43,702 nucleotides of DNA from an uncultured Parabacteroides sp. (GCA_934718155.1 CAKUZF010000020.1:1-43702), one strand, 5' to 3'; positions 35,741 through 43,485 are shown, counted from the stretch's first letter. The notes: a model not told the origin generated them from the letters alone. Made by a program: numbers and translations.

Positions 35741-35771
35741 TTGGTTGGAAACACCATCTGTCGCATCTTTG
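35741..35771 (+). promoter_or_regulatory. Promoter of metY
   Basis: TTG (35741-35743), 20 bp, CATCTTTG (35764-35771), with one mismatch in the first base of the -7 box. The predicted transcription start near 35778 gives a 45-base leader before metY. Confidence 0.55.
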
Positions 35772-35822
35772 CGAGCAGAAAAGAACAAACAGAAGTAGAA
35801 CTTAAAAAAAAGAATAAGCATT

Positions 35823-37109
35823 ATGGCAACAAACAAGTATCACATCGAGACACTCGCACTTCATGTCGGACAAGAGCAGGCCGATCCCGCCACCGATTCA
35901 CGAGCCGTGCCCATCTATCAAACCACCTCCTACGTGTTTCATAACGCCCAGCATGCCGCCGACCGCTTCGGCCTGCGCGACGCGGGCAACATCTATGGCC
36001 GACTGACCAACTCCACGCAGGCGGTGTTCGAGCAGCGCATCGCCGCCCTCGAAGGAGGCGTAGCCGCATTGGCCGTGGCCAGCGGAGCAGCCGCCGTTAC
36101 CTATGCGTTGCAAAACGTGCTCCAGGCGGGCGACCACATCATCGCAGCCGACAACCTCTATGGCGGCTCGTTCAACCTCATCACCCACACCCTCACGACG
36201 CAGGGCGTCAGCAACACCATCTTGAACGTAAACAACCTGGAGGCGCTCGAGGCGGCCATCCAGCCCAACACCAAGGTGATCTATGCCGAGACCTTCGGCA
36301 ACCCCAATAGCGACGTGACCCATCTGGAGGCCGTAGCCGAGGTGGCCCACCGCCATGGCATCGTGTTCATCGTCGATAACACCTTCGCCCCCATCGTGAT
36401 CCGCCCCATCGAGCATGGAGTCGACATCGTTGTCCATTCGGCCACCAAGTTTATCGGCGGCCACGGCTCTTCGCTGGGAGGCGTCATCGTAGATAGCGGC
36501 AAGTTCGACTGGAAAGCCCAGTCGCAGCGCTATCCCACCCTCACGCAGCCCGACCCCTCCTATCATGGAGCCATCTTCGCCGACGTAGCGGGCCCGGCCG
36601 CCTTCGTCACCCGCATACGTGCGGTCATCCTGCGCGACACGGGAGCCACCATCTCGCCCTTCAACGCCTGGATCCTTCTGCAAGGCGTCGAGTCGCTCCC
36701 GCTTCGCATCGAGCGGCATGTAGCCAATGCGCTCAAGGTGGTCTCCTTCCTGGCCAACCATCCGAAGGTAAAGAGCGTCAGCCATCCCTCGCTGCCCTCC
36801 CATCCCGACCATGCGCTCTATCAGCGCTACTTCCCGCATGGAGCAGGATCTATTTTCACCTTCGAGATCAAAGGATCGCAAGCGGAGGCATGGAAATTCA
36901 TCGACTCGCTCCAGATCTTCTCGCTGCTGGCCAACGTGGCCGACGTGAAGTCGCTCGTCATCCATCCCTACACCACCACCCATTCACAGATGAGCCCCGA
37001 CGAGCTGGCCGCCCAGCACATCACGCCCTCCACCATCCGCCTCTCGATCGGCGTGGAGCATATCGACGACATCTTGGCCGACCTGAGCCAAGCCCTCGAT
37101 AAGATCTAA
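35823..37109 (+). CDS. metY: O-acetylhomoserine aminocarboxypropyltransferase (sulfhydrylase)
   Basis: 428 residues, gamma-family PLP enzyme of the Cys/Met metabolism group. The PLP lysine lies in HSATKFIGGHGSSLGGVI. The substrate loop YQTTSYVFHNAQHAADRFGL and NIYGRLTNSTQAVFEQRIAALEGG are typical of MetY rather than the shorter cystathionine enzymes. It makes homocysteine directly from O-acetylhomoserine and sulfide. An Lrp-type regulator is divergently encoded upstream, and a strong hairpin follows the gene. Confidence 0.95.
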   Translation: MATNKYHIETLALHVGQEQADPATDSRAVPIYQTTSYVFHNAQHAADRFGLRDAGNIYGRLTNSTQAVFEQRIAALEGGVAALAVASGAAAVTYALQNVLQAGDHIIAADNLYGGSFNLITHTLTTQGVSNTILNVNNLEALEAAIQPNTKVIYAETFGNPNSDVTHLEAVAEVAHRHGIVFIVDNTFAPIVIRPIEHGVDIVVHSATKFIGGHGSSLGGVIVDSGKFDWKAQSQRYPTLTQPDPSYHGAIFADVAGPAAFVTRIRAVILRDTGATISPFNAWILLQGVESLPLRIERHVANALKVVSFLANHPKVKSVSHPSLPSHPDHALYQRYFPHGAGSIFTFEIKGSQAEAWKFIDSLQIFSLLANVADVKSLVIHPYTTTHSQMSPDELAAQHITPSTIRLSIGVEHIDDILADLSQALDKI

Positions 37110-37137
37110 TAGCCGCCCCGAAGGCCCTACAAACAAA

Positions 37138-37186
37138 ACACCCCCTAAGCAGACATCGCTGTCCGTTTAGGGGGTGTCGTTTCTTT
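37138..37186 (+). terminator. Terminator after metY
   Basis: Stem ACACCCCCTAA / TTAGGGGGTGT with an inner AGACA / TGTCC-type helix and a short loop (37138-37177), followed by CGTTTCTTTT. It lies 28 bases after the metY stop. Confidence 0.85.
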
Positions 37187-37277
37187 TCCGATCCATGACC
37201 GGTGGAAAACTACCGGCCGAGATGGATGACATCTTGAATTAATACGTATATTTGCTGCCCGAAAAAACTATAAACCT

Positions 37278-37655
37278 ATGAACGTAGAAGACATCCGGGC
37301 CTATTGCCTCTCGCTCCCGTTGGCTGACGAATACTTCCCCTTCGACGAGACCACGCTGGCCTTCCGTGTGCAAGGGAAGATCTTCGCCATGATCGACTTA
37401 GACAACACCGAGTGGTTCGTCTTGAAATGCGATCCCGACTACGCCATCGACCTGCGCGATCGCTACGACGAGATCCGTGGCGCATGGCACATGAACAAGA
37501 AGCATTGGAACCAGCTGAACCTCTTCGGCGCCCTGCCCGAGGAGCTCATTCGCCAACTCATTCGCCACAGCTACGCCGAAGTGGTGAAGAAGCTGCCCGT
37601 CGCCAAACGAAAAGAGGTCCTCACAAGCGCAGCCGCCCAGGGCTACACGCTGTAG
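37278..37655 (+). CDS. MmcQ/YjbR family DNA-binding-fold protein
   Basis: 125 residues covering one YjbR/MmcQ domain: MNVEDIRAYCLSLPLADEYFPF, then TLAFRVQGKIFAMIDLD, LKCDPDYAIDLRDRY and the final helical part HWNQLNLFGALPEELI. The fold (double-stranded DNA-binding related) is known, but the cellular role is not. A -7 box TATATTTG lies at 37247-37254. Its 3' end contains a 22-base sequence repeated at 38557-38578. Confidence 0.9.
   Translation: MNVEDIRAYCLSLPLADEYFPFDETTLAFRVQGKIFAMIDLDNTEWFVLKCDPDYAIDLRDRYDEIRGAWHMNKKHWNQLNLFGALPEELIRQLIRHSYAEVVKKLPVAKRKEVLTSAAAQGYTL
37618..37639 (+). repeat. 22-bp direct repeat, left copy (inside the YjbR gene 3' end)
   Basis: The bases from TCCTCACAAGCG to GCCGCCCA recur exactly at 38557-38578 in the same orientation. 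This copy is coding (VLTSAAAQ region). The two copies flank the GH16 gene. Confidence 0.85.
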
Positions 37656-37687
37656 CGGCACGCCCCGGCAGCCCGCCAAAGTCCCCA

Positions 37688-38503
37688 TCACTTGTTCTTC
37701 TGATACACACGCACGTAGTCCACCTCCATCGTGATGGGCAAGGCCGTAGGATCCACCCCGTTCATGCCTCCCCAGTTGCCACCCCAAGCCAAGTTGAGAA
37801 TCACGTAGAAAGGCGAGTCGTAGGGCCAGTTGCGCTTGCCGCTTCCATCATTGGCATAAAAGAGCTGCTTCTCGCCGTCCACATAGGTCTGGATATAATC
37901 TTTGGTCCACTCCATCGCATAGACATGGAAGTCGCCCTCCGCCCCTTCCAAGAAACACTCGTGCGTCACCTGCGTATTCTCCACGTGATAATGCCCCTTG
38001 GCATGCAAGCTCGAAGAAACATAGTTGGGATTGCAACCCACCTCCTCCATGATGTCAATCTCGCCGTCGTCGGGCCACGCCGTGAAGCGGACAGGCATCA
38101 TCCAGAAGGCAGGCCATGTGCCCTTTCCTGCCGGCAACTTGATGCGAGCCTCCACATAGCCATAGGTCCATCCCTCATTGCGACTGCCATACAGCCGCCC
38201 CGAATAGACCTTGTCGCCCTCGACGAAGCAATGGATCAGCAGTTTGCCATCCTTCACCTCCGCCACAGGCCGCCCCTCGGGAGAGGCCCCCTTCACGTAG
38301 GTCTGCAACTCATTGTTCACCCATCCCGCCTTGGCCTCCTGATAGACCCATCGGTCGGGGTCGGGCGTTGAACCTTGGTCGAACTCGTCGTTCCACACCA
38401 ATTGATAGCCAGGCAGCTGACAAGAGGGCACCTCCTTCCCGCCAGTACACGAGGCGAGGAATACCGTCGCCAATAAACTCAGTCCTAAAAGTTTCATTCT
38501 CAT
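37688..38503 (-). CDS. GH16 family beta-glucanase (laminarinase-like) lipoprotein
   Basis: 271 residues. A lipoprotein signal ends at the lipobox LASC near residue 19. The GH16 domain starts at YQLVWNDEFDQG; the catalytic block is DDGEIDIMEEVG (nucleophile and acid/base glutamates in an ExDxxE arrangement). Other typical parts are NNELQTYVKG, GWTYGYVEARIKLPAGKGTWPAFWM and PFYVILNLAWGGNWGG. It should cleave beta-1,3 (or mixed-linkage) glucan at the cell surface or in the periplasm. No SusC/SusD neighbours are in the window, so it is not part of a visible utilisation locus. It is flanked by the 22-bp direct repeats. Confidence 0.94.
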   Translation of the reverse strand: MRMKLLGLSLLATVFLASCTGGKEVPSCQLPGYQLVWNDEFDQGSTPDPDRWVYQEAKAGWVNNELQTYVKGASPEGRPVAEVKDGKLLIHCFVEGDKVYSGRLYGSRNEGWTYGYVEARIKLPAGKGTWPAFWMMPVRFTAWPDDGEIDIMEEVGCNPNYVSSSLHAKGHYHVENTQVTHECFLEGAEGDFHVYAMEWTKDYIQTYVDGEKQLFYANDGSGKRNWPYDSPFYVILNLAWGGNWGGMNGVDPTALPITMEVDYVRVYQKNK

Positions 38504-38556
38504 ATCCCTTTCGTTATTTCATGATTCATAGATTCCGTCTTCTCGGTCATGCTTAC

Positions 38557-38578
38557 TCCTCACAAGCGCAGCCGCCCA
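38557..38578 (+). repeat. 22-bp direct repeat, right copy (edge of the ATPase module)
   Basis: Exact copy of 37618-37639, here intergenic. It ends at the base before the stop codon of the AT-rich minus-strand gene that starts the ATPase/nuclease module (38579), so a composition change coincides with the repeat edge. Confidence 0.85.
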
Positions 38579-39169
38579 TTAAATCTTAGGTTTTACAGCT
38601 AGAAGAATGCCAGAGTTCACAGCAAGCACACTGTTAATACCTAATAGGTACAGTTTATATTTCTTTCTAAATTTCAAATGTTCATCTTGGTTAGCTGTAA
38701 AACTACTAAAAGGAGTCAAGTCATATTCATGTTCTGGTACAGATATGTTCAAGTAGACCTTGCAATGTTTACGATCATAAAAGCCCTTACCATCAAGTAA
38801 CTTCCATGTATCAATAAGTTGGATATATGCCTTGTTGGCATTATCACAGATATTGTCAAACTTGCAATATTTCAATTCACAAAGCAATAACCATCCCTTT
38901 CCTACATCTTTAGGTCTGCACATACATTCACAATCGTGTACCCCTTGTGGGAAAAAGCCCTTGTTTCGCTCAAAGTTCACTGCAAGAATATCAATACCCT
39001 CTTTATTCTGTAGATGGAAAGAATCGATGTCGTCAAAAGGTTTCTCCTGAATGGTCACCCCTTTTCGTTCCTCTTTAGGAAAAGCCTTGGTCTTCTCCGT
39101 ATAGTCTGCTATCCAAATATCTCCATTACAGACCTTCACGTCATTGAATGTACTTTCAATCTTAGTCAT
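38579..39169 (-). CDS. Putative PD-(D/E)XK-type nuclease partner of the upstream ATPase
   Basis: 196 residues, no family recognised with certainty. A D...ExK pattern is visible: D79 in QGVHDCECM, then WLLLCELKYCK with E98 and K100. The second part is a hydrophobic strand, as in the PD-(D/E)XK core, and a helix with AYIQLIDTWKLL follows. Many cysteines (positions 14, 80, 82, 84, 97, 102, 108, 136) could bind metal. The gene overlaps the ATPase gene by 8 bases, so the two are co-translated. An ATPase with a small nuclease in an AT-rich patch near repeats is typical of anti-phage modules. The nuclease assignment is inference from motif spacing. Confidence 0.5.
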   Translation of the reverse strand: MTKIESTFNDVKVCNGDIWIADYTEKTKAFPKEERKGVTIQEKPFDDIDSFHLQNKEGIDILAVNFERNKGFFPQGVHDCECMCRPKDVGKGWLLLCELKYCKFDNICDNANKAYIQLIDTWKLLDGKGFYDRKHCKVYLNISVPEHEYDLTPFSSFTANQDEHLKFRKKYKLYLLGINSVLAVNSGILLAVKPKI

Positions 39170-40445
39170 AGAACGTTGAATAATTTGAGAAGTCCGTCAT
39201 TATAAGTTTCATCACTCGGTCGAAATAGTTACCACGAATAAGGCCGTCCGCATCCTGAAGAGTCATATTCTTCTTATCAACCTCCGACGAGAATTCTCCG
39301 TCATGTATTTCCCAAACAGCCACGTCTTTAGGATTTACCCAGCTGCTTTCATGTTCTCTCAACTCAGAAACAGCTGCAGGTATCTTATCCTTAACCTTAT
39401 ATCCCAACATGCAGTTGTTGAGGGCATAGAGTATGTAAGGGCTGTGTGTAGCAATAAACAAGTTGTCATTATGCAATGCGGCATTCTTCAGCAACTCATA
39501 CACCAATTCCACCTGAGTCAATGGGAAGAGGTTCTGCTCCGGCTCTTCCAAATAGACATCCGAGTGTGACGTTTGAGTATATGCAGAAACAAGCCGCTTG
39601 AATTCCTCAAAATCCTCCTTCGATGCAAATACGCGCTTCGTTAAACCAAACTTGCCAATAAAAACGTTCCCCTCTTCTCCAGCCTGTTTAGCGGCATTCT
39701 TAAACTTGCTCTCATAAATATGTTGGGCAATCTCTTCGTTTTCTGTTTCCGTCTTCGAACTCAACATTTCGTTAGGGCTATACTGCTTGCGGAAAAGATA
39801 ATCTAAATATACCCACATCGGTATAACAGACTGCAGACCACTTGAAGCATCAGACAGTTCCATTTTCTTGTCGTCACCCAACAAGATGTAATCATGATCA
39901 GTCTGCTTGTCATAGAAGAAACCGACATTCAAATTCAAAACAGGTAACACCGCCCCGTCACCACACAATTTATGGGCATAAGCCCAATCTGCGATGAAGT
40001 TCTTCAAGTTGGTGGAGTCCATTTTGACATCAAACCAGTTAGGGATGGAAGAAACCAAGTTTCTCTCAGCAGGGATATACGAGACACGTGGACGCTTATA
40101 GTTAAACCTATTTTGAGCATTACCCCATCGCAAGTTAAACGTTTCTTTTGCGAAATCAATAGTGAAACTCAAGAAATCACTCTTATATTCAATGCGGCTG
40201 TCTTCATGCAAAAAGCAGCTCAACTTATGAAACACGAGCAAGTTTTCCTTTACATATTCAAAATCAGCGAAGCCGTTCTTGCCCTGCTCCAGTTGAATTC
40301 GTTTTTCCGCCCAAGCACAGAAACACGCAATCTTCAAGATGCAGCTCTTTCCTGCACTCTGAGGACCAATAACTACATTGATGCGTTTCAGCGTCAATTC
40401 CACATGTTTAATAGGACCAATATGATGGATTGTCAATTTCTTCAT
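39162..40445 (-). CDS. AAA/ABC-type ATPase (OLD/AAA_21-like), putative defence ATPase
   Basis: 427 residues from MKKLTIHHIGPIKHVEL. The ATG at 40499 is rejected because the promoter's -7 box (40491-40484) lies inside that extension. Walker A is GPQSAGKS (27-34), an ABC-like signature is SDASSGLQS (198-206), Walker B is VYLEEPEQ (297-304) and the H-loop is ATHSPY (332-337). After the ATPase core only about 90 residues remain, and no TOPRIM or HNH domain is visible, unlike OLD or some PtuA-type proteins. Nuclease function, if any, would be in the overlapping downstream gene. Composition is clearly AT-richer than the core genome. Confidence 0.82.
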   Translation of the reverse strand: MKKLTIHHIGPIKHVELTLKRINVVIGPQSAGKSCILKIACFCAWAEKRIQLEQGKNGFADFEYVKENLLVFHKLSCFLHEDSRIEYKSDFLSFTIDFAKETFNLRWGNAQNRFNYKRPRVSYIPAERNLVSSIPNWFDVKMDSTNLKNFIADWAYAHKLCGDGAVLPVLNLNVGFFYDKQTDHDYILLGDDKKMELSDASSGLQSVIPMWVYLDYLFRKQYSPNEMLSSKTETENEEIAQHIYESKFKNAAKQAGEEGNVFIGKFGLTKRVFASKEDFEEFKRLVSAYTQTSHSDVYLEEPEQNLFPLTQVELVYELLKNAALHNDNLFIATHSPYILYALNNCMLGYKVKDKIPAAVSELREHESSWVNPKDVAVWEIHDGEFSSEVDKKNMTLQDADGLIRGNYFDRVMKLIMTDFSNYSTFYD

Positions 40446-40483
40446 TCCCTTAGCTTTCTTTATGAATATATCTTGCTTTATTG

Positions 40484-40515
40484 CAAAGGTAAAGAACACC
40501 TTTCACACTCGCAAA
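40484..40515 (-). promoter_or_regulatory. Promoter of the ATPase module
   Basis: Minus strand TTTG (40515-40512), 20 bp, TACCTTTG (40491-40484), a full consensus match. Transcription would start near 40477, about 32 bases before the ATPase ATG at 40445. The module therefore has its own promoter. Confidence 0.72.
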
Positions 40516-40539
40516 TATCTCCATAAGCAATTTCATCCA

Positions 40540-40578
40540 TACTTCCACCAATTTCCCTTGTGTGTCCTTGTACCATTT
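40540..40578. repeat. 39-bp repeat, copy A
   Basis: The 39 bases starting TACTTCCACCAATTTCCC recur at 43641-43679 with one mismatch (T to C at the 20th base). This copy lies between the WbuC-like gene and the ATPase promoter. It may be debris of a mobile element shared by both places. Confidence 0.75.
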
Positions 40579-40617
40579 CTCGCCATGGCATAGTTCTAGC
40601 GAGCTTGACTCTGCTCA

Positions 40618-41208
40618 TCACATCTCCCCCATCACCTTCTCCACCTCTTCCAGAGGCACATTCAGCATGCGTGAGACATAGAGCGGCGTGATGACATCCA
40701 TGCTACCCGACTGGCGCTCCATGCCAATCAAATACTCGATGTTCTTTTTCAGGTCGCCGAGGCTGTTGTGAAAAGCGGCGGCAGGAGCCTTCTCTTCGGC
40801 CTCCTTAGCCTTGAACGCATCAAACGTCTCGCTTCCATCCTCACCATACTTTCCATCCTTTGCCTCGTAGATAACCGATGGCTCCAGCACCTCCACGGTG
40901 TGCCATGCCCCCTGCGGCACAACACAACCATAATTACCAGCAGCGGGATCAAGCAAGATACGCTCTTTCTCATCCCCACGTTCGTCATAGACCACCTCCA
41001 CCAGCTTACCACACAAGAGAAAAACATTCTCCGTGCTCTGTGGATGCCTATGAATAGGCACAACCGTACCCGGCAACAACGCATTCAGCATACGCTGCGA
41101 ATTATCATTGGCAGACGTACGCAAGTCAAAGTTCTGACGCAACCGAGGATTCTCCTTGGCTTGCTCAAACAGCTTATCTAAAAAGTCTTTATTCAATTCC
41201 ATAGTCAT
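40618..41208 (-). CDS. wbuC: WbuC-family cupin protein
   Basis: 196 residues. The N-terminal 120 residues fit the WbuC cupin: RLRQNFDLRTSANDNSQRML, then LLPGTVVPIHRHPQSTENVF with metal-ligand histidines, and VVPQGAWHTVEVLEPSVIYEAKDGKY. WbuC proteins sit in O-antigen or capsule loci. The last 75 residues are an extension rich in K, E and A, followed by LIGMERQSGSMDVITPLYVS and LNVPLEEVEKVMGEM. The extension could be a small helical add-on. It lies 8 bp downstream of a lipid-sugar phosphotransferase gene, so it belongs to a surface-glycan locus. Confidence 0.8.
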   Translation of the reverse strand: MTMELNKDFLDKLFEQAKENPRLRQNFDLRTSANDNSQRMLNALLPGTVVPIHRHPQSTENVFLLCGKLVEVVYDERGDEKERILLDPAAGNYGCVVPQGAWHTVEVLEPSVIYEAKDGKYGEDGSETFDAFKAKEAEEKAPAAAFHNSLGDLKKNIEYLIGMERQSGSMDVITPLYVSRMLNVPLEEVEKVMGEM

Positions 41209-41216
41209 ACTAATAT

Positions 41217-42203
41217 TTATTTGCCAATCGAGGCCAAATACTCCTCATGCAAGTGATAGTATTTCTTCTTGAACAACACGTATGCGATGGCCAATACCGC
41301 CAAAGCCCCCACGAAATACATCCAATGGCACAACACCGTATTAGGACATACGTAGACAAATCCCAACGATACAGCCAACTGCATAGCCATATAGAATAAC
41401 GTCACCTTCACATGGCCAATTTTCAGCTCGTTCGCCATGATCTGATAGGCATGTTTCCTGTGAGCCTCTCCCAAATTCTCATGCAGCATAATGCGATGCA
41501 TAATCGTCAAACAGCCATCCACGCCATAGACCAACAGGAAAATCAACCAAGTAATATCGCCCGTCTTCATGATCACATTCCCCAGCAAGAACAGCATGAT
41601 AAACGCGATACCAATCGACCCGACATCGCCAGCAAAGCACTTCGCCTTGCCCTTCGGACGGAAGTTAAAGACGCAGAACACGACCGCCGCAATAATCGTA
41701 GTAATGATCAGCGATTGCTCAACGAACTCACCATCAACATTTACAGCCGCCAATGGAAGCAAAACCGCCAGCGCATATCCCGCCGTAATGCCATTGATAC
41801 CGTCCATAAAATTAATGACATTGGTAGCCCCCACATAAACGATTAGTGCCACCAACACCATCCACCACATCTCCCAGTGCAGAATATCCAGCTGGTAGAA
41901 TGCCATGGCTGCCGCCGCAAATTGCGCCACCAACCTCACCGAGTCAGGCAGCGAACGAATGTCGTCCACTAAACTTACTCCAGCCACGAGTGTTAATCCC
42001 GCTAAGAACCACGGATATTCAAATCCGAAGAATGCGCTCCACACCCAAGCACCAATCAGGAAGATGATGCCACCGCCACGCAACACAATCGTCGAGTGCG
42101 ACGAACGCTCGTTAGGCTTGTCGATAATATTACACTTGTCCGCAATGCGGAAATAGACCAGTTCCGCCGCAAGGAGCAGAACGAAAATAATAAGATACGT
42201 CAT
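41217..42203 (-). CDS. Undecaprenyl-phosphate sugar-1-phosphate transferase (WecA/MraY family)
   Basis: 328 residues from MTYLIIFVLLLAAELVYF; a longer start at 42260 would add polar residues encoded inside the repeat region and is less likely. About ten membrane helices. Family motifs: SLVDDIRSLPDSVRL (DDxxxL), NVINFMDGINGITAGY (the NxxNxxDGIDGL type), FAGDVGSIGIAF and HRKHAYQ (HxxH-type). It attaches the first sugar phosphate (GlcNAc or a related HexNAc) to undecaprenyl phosphate, initiating a surface polysaccharide or O-antigen. Last glycosylation gene of a locus whose other genes are not in the window. Confidence 0.9.
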   Translation of the reverse strand: MTYLIIFVLLLAAELVYFRIADKCNIIDKPNERSSHSTIVLRGGGIIFLIGAWVWSAFFGFEYPWFLAGLTLVAGVSLVDDIRSLPDSVRLVAQFAAAAMAFYQLDILHWEMWWMVLVALIVYVGATNVINFMDGINGITAGYALAVLLPLAAVNVDGEFVEQSLIITTIIAAVVFCVFNFRPKGKAKCFAGDVGSIGIAFIMLFLLGNVIMKTGDITWLIFLLVYGVDGCLTIMHRIMLHENLGEAHRKHAYQIMANELKIGHVKVTLFYMAMQLAVSLGFVYVCPNTVLCHWMYFVGALAVLAIAYVLFKKKYYHLHEEYLASIGK

Positions 42204-42248
42204 GTTTGGATTTCCTTTGATTATATTAGAATTTATATTGTAAGCACT

Positions 42249-42304
42249 GTAAGCGCTCAAATTCGGGCATACCCCTTTATATGAGCACGTTTACGGGTGC
42301 TTAT
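42249..42304. repeat. GTAAGC...CATACC repeat unit with hairpin, copy 1
   Basis: GTAAGCGCTCAAATTCGGGC then ATACC (42249-42273), followed by the inverted repeat ATGAGCAC-N8-GTGCTTAT (42281-42304). A short partial copy GTAAGCAC precedes it (42240-42247). The same two-part layout recurs at 42373-42427. A GTAAGC start recalls the terminal repeats of IS66-family elements; this link is inference. Confidence 0.6.
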
Positions 42305-42311
42305 ATATGTT

Positions 42312-42329
42312 ATATGTTATAAGGTACTT
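42312..42329. repeat. 18-bp repeat shared with the window end
   Basis: ATATGTTATAAGGTACTT here and ATATGTTATAAGGCACTT at 43685-43702 differ at one base. With the other short repeats it marks pieces of the same ancestral element scattered in this region. Confidence 0.6.
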
Positions 42330-42372
42330 TATTACGTAAACAGAACTGTTCAATGGAGATGCCATTCGGCTT

Positions 42373-42427
42373 GTAAGCACTCAATTTAGGGCATACCTTT
42401 TTTATAAGCACTTTTACTAGTGCTTAT
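42373..42427. repeat. GTAAGC...CATACC repeat unit with hairpin, copy 2
   Basis: GTAAGCACTCAATTTAGGGC then ATACC (42373-42397), followed by TTTTTT and the perfect inverted repeat ATAAGCAC-TTTTACTA-GTGCTTAT (42404-42427). Same two-part layout as copy 1, 124 bases away. Confidence 0.65.
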
Positions 42428-42698
42428 GGCTGAGTTGTTAAAAATTTGACTTGTTTATTAACTATTGGCTGATTGCCAATCCGATATGCCTTTCAACTGA
42501 TTTATCTCATTCTGCTTAGCTGCCAAGCGAGCGTTGAAATCTGAGCTCCTCAGCCCGCTCGTCACGAGCGAGGTGTTTCTTGCGCAGCAGCCTGTTGTCG
42601 GTAGCCTCGCCATGCGCTTGCGCACCGATAGCTCGTATGGATTTCGCTTCTGATTTCATACAATCTCGCTGGCTAAACAGCGAGTATTCTTCTCTTTC
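42428..42698 (-). other. Gene-free stretch with coiled-coil-like coding debris and inverted repeats
   Basis: No intact gene. On the minus strand one frame (42659-42516) encodes 47 charged residues (MKSEAKSIRAIGAQAHGEA...). A different frame nearby encodes SSDFNARLAAKQNEINQL and KGISDWQSANS before a stop, as if a coiled-coil gene had been frameshifted. Perfect inverted repeats are CGCTCGT-C-ACGAGCG (42556-42570) and CTCGCTG-N6-CAGCGAG (42665-42684); the second lies just after the stop of the 42699-43232 gene. A degraded transposase (IS66-type N-terminus) is possible but unproven. Confidence 0.35.
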
Positions 42699-43232
42699 TC
42701 AATCGAAAAACTCATACATTTCATTGAACTTACTACTAAGCGTAGTAAGTAAATCGGGATTATCTTTCAAAGCTTGCCTCCTAACCAGCAAATAAGCACT
42801 TTTGTCAATCATCATATAGTGCTCAAAAACAGACTCAGTGAAATAAGTTGCCATGAAAGAACTATACACACGGAAACGTTTTGTCATAAATGTAGATTCT
42901 TCTAACAAATTCGCTCCTATAAATCCAAAAGAAGATTGAGGGCTTGACTCTGCTATTTCGTTCAAAATAGCCATACATGTGTAAATAACAGGGCGAGCTT
43001 CGTTCAGTCCTGTCAGCAATCTATATTTGTTCTCACTGTCCCTATGGGCTTTGAGATGAAATTTTATCGCATAAAAATCAAGATCATACGCTTCTACCCA
43101 TACCCAGTACCATTGATGCGACCTCGTAGATTTAAAGGTATACAACAATTTATACCTTAAAAAAGACAACGAACCGCTTTCTTCATCAAAGCGTTGCACA
43201 AATCGGTACGGATAATGCGGAAGTTCCATCAC
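42699..43232 (-). CDS. Uncharacterised protein, second gene of a two-gene unit
   Basis: 177 residues, not assigned to a known function. It begins MMELPHYPYRFVQRFDEESG, has aromatic-rich strands (YKLLYTFKSTRSHQWYWVWVEAYDL) and ends DLLTTLSSKFNEMYEFFD. There is no signal peptide, membrane segment or obvious catalytic motif. It overlaps the small upstream gene by four bases (ATGA, 43229-43232), so the two proteins are made together. AT-rich, among repeat debris, with its own promoter: the layout of a small-plus-larger accessory pair such as a toxin-antitoxin or anti-phage unit. This is inference from arrangement only. Confidence 0.65.
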   Translation of the reverse strand: MMELPHYPYRFVQRFDEESGSLSFLRYKLLYTFKSTRSHQWYWVWVEAYDLDFYAIKFHLKAHRDSENKYRLLTGLNEARPVIYTCMAILNEIAESSPQSSFGFIGANLLEESTFMTKRFRVYSSFMATYFTESVFEHYMMIDKSAYLLVRRQALKDNPDLLTTLSSKFNEMYEFFD

Positions 43233-43420
43233 ATCAGATAAGGATAGACATTAATCTTCAATCGCTTTAATTCCTCTGAAGGCACTTTCACAAACACATC
43301 GCCATAGATGAGTTTGTATCGCTCTGCATCAGACAAGTAGCTAAAGCGCACCTCCATCTCAGCTTGTAACTGCTTCTTCGATTTAGTATTCTTTCTTATA
43401 CGCTCCATCATTCCCTCCAT
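43229..43420 (-). CDS. Uncharacterised small protein, first gene of a two-gene unit
   Basis: 63 residues (starts at 43411 or 43408 are also possible, since MEGMMERIRKNTKSKK has three Met in the first five codons). Basic N-terminus with helix-forming sequence KKQLQAEMEVRFSYLSDAERYKL, then FVKVPSEELKRLKINVYPYLM. No family recognised. It is translated with the 177-residue partner through an ATGA overlap. The promoter at 43433-43464 gives a very short leader, which slightly favours the later starts. Confidence 0.6.
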   Translation of the reverse strand: MEGMMERIRKNTKSKKQLQAEMEVRFSYLSDAERYKLIYGDVFVKVPSEELKRLKINVYPYLM

Positions 43421-43432
43421 TTCTATTTATTC

Positions 43433-43464
43433 GCGAATATAGAGACTTTATGGTGCAAAACAAA
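43433..43464 (-). promoter_or_regulatory. Promoter of the two-gene unit
   Basis: Minus strand TTTG (43464-43461), 20 bp, TATATTCG (43440-43433), one mismatch in the -7 box. Predicted start near 43426, just ahead of the small gene. Confidence 0.5.
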
Positions 43465-43485
43465 AGGATTTTCATTTCTTTTGTA

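Noticed and set aside
40478..40618. A 47-codon minus-strand frame (MSRVKLARTMPWREMVQGHT...) whose ATG overlaps the WbuC stop
   Set aside because: It runs over the ATPase promoter and contains the 39-bp repeat. In the second repeat copy the same frame soon stops, so it is more likely mobile-element debris than a translated gene, though PWREMVQ recalls some transposase N-termini.
42699..43420. Assignment of the two-gene unit to a named toxin-antitoxin family
   Set aside because: The gene arrangement fits but no motif of known families (RelE, HigB, HipA, BrnT, Fic, MNT/HEPN) is visible, so no name is given.
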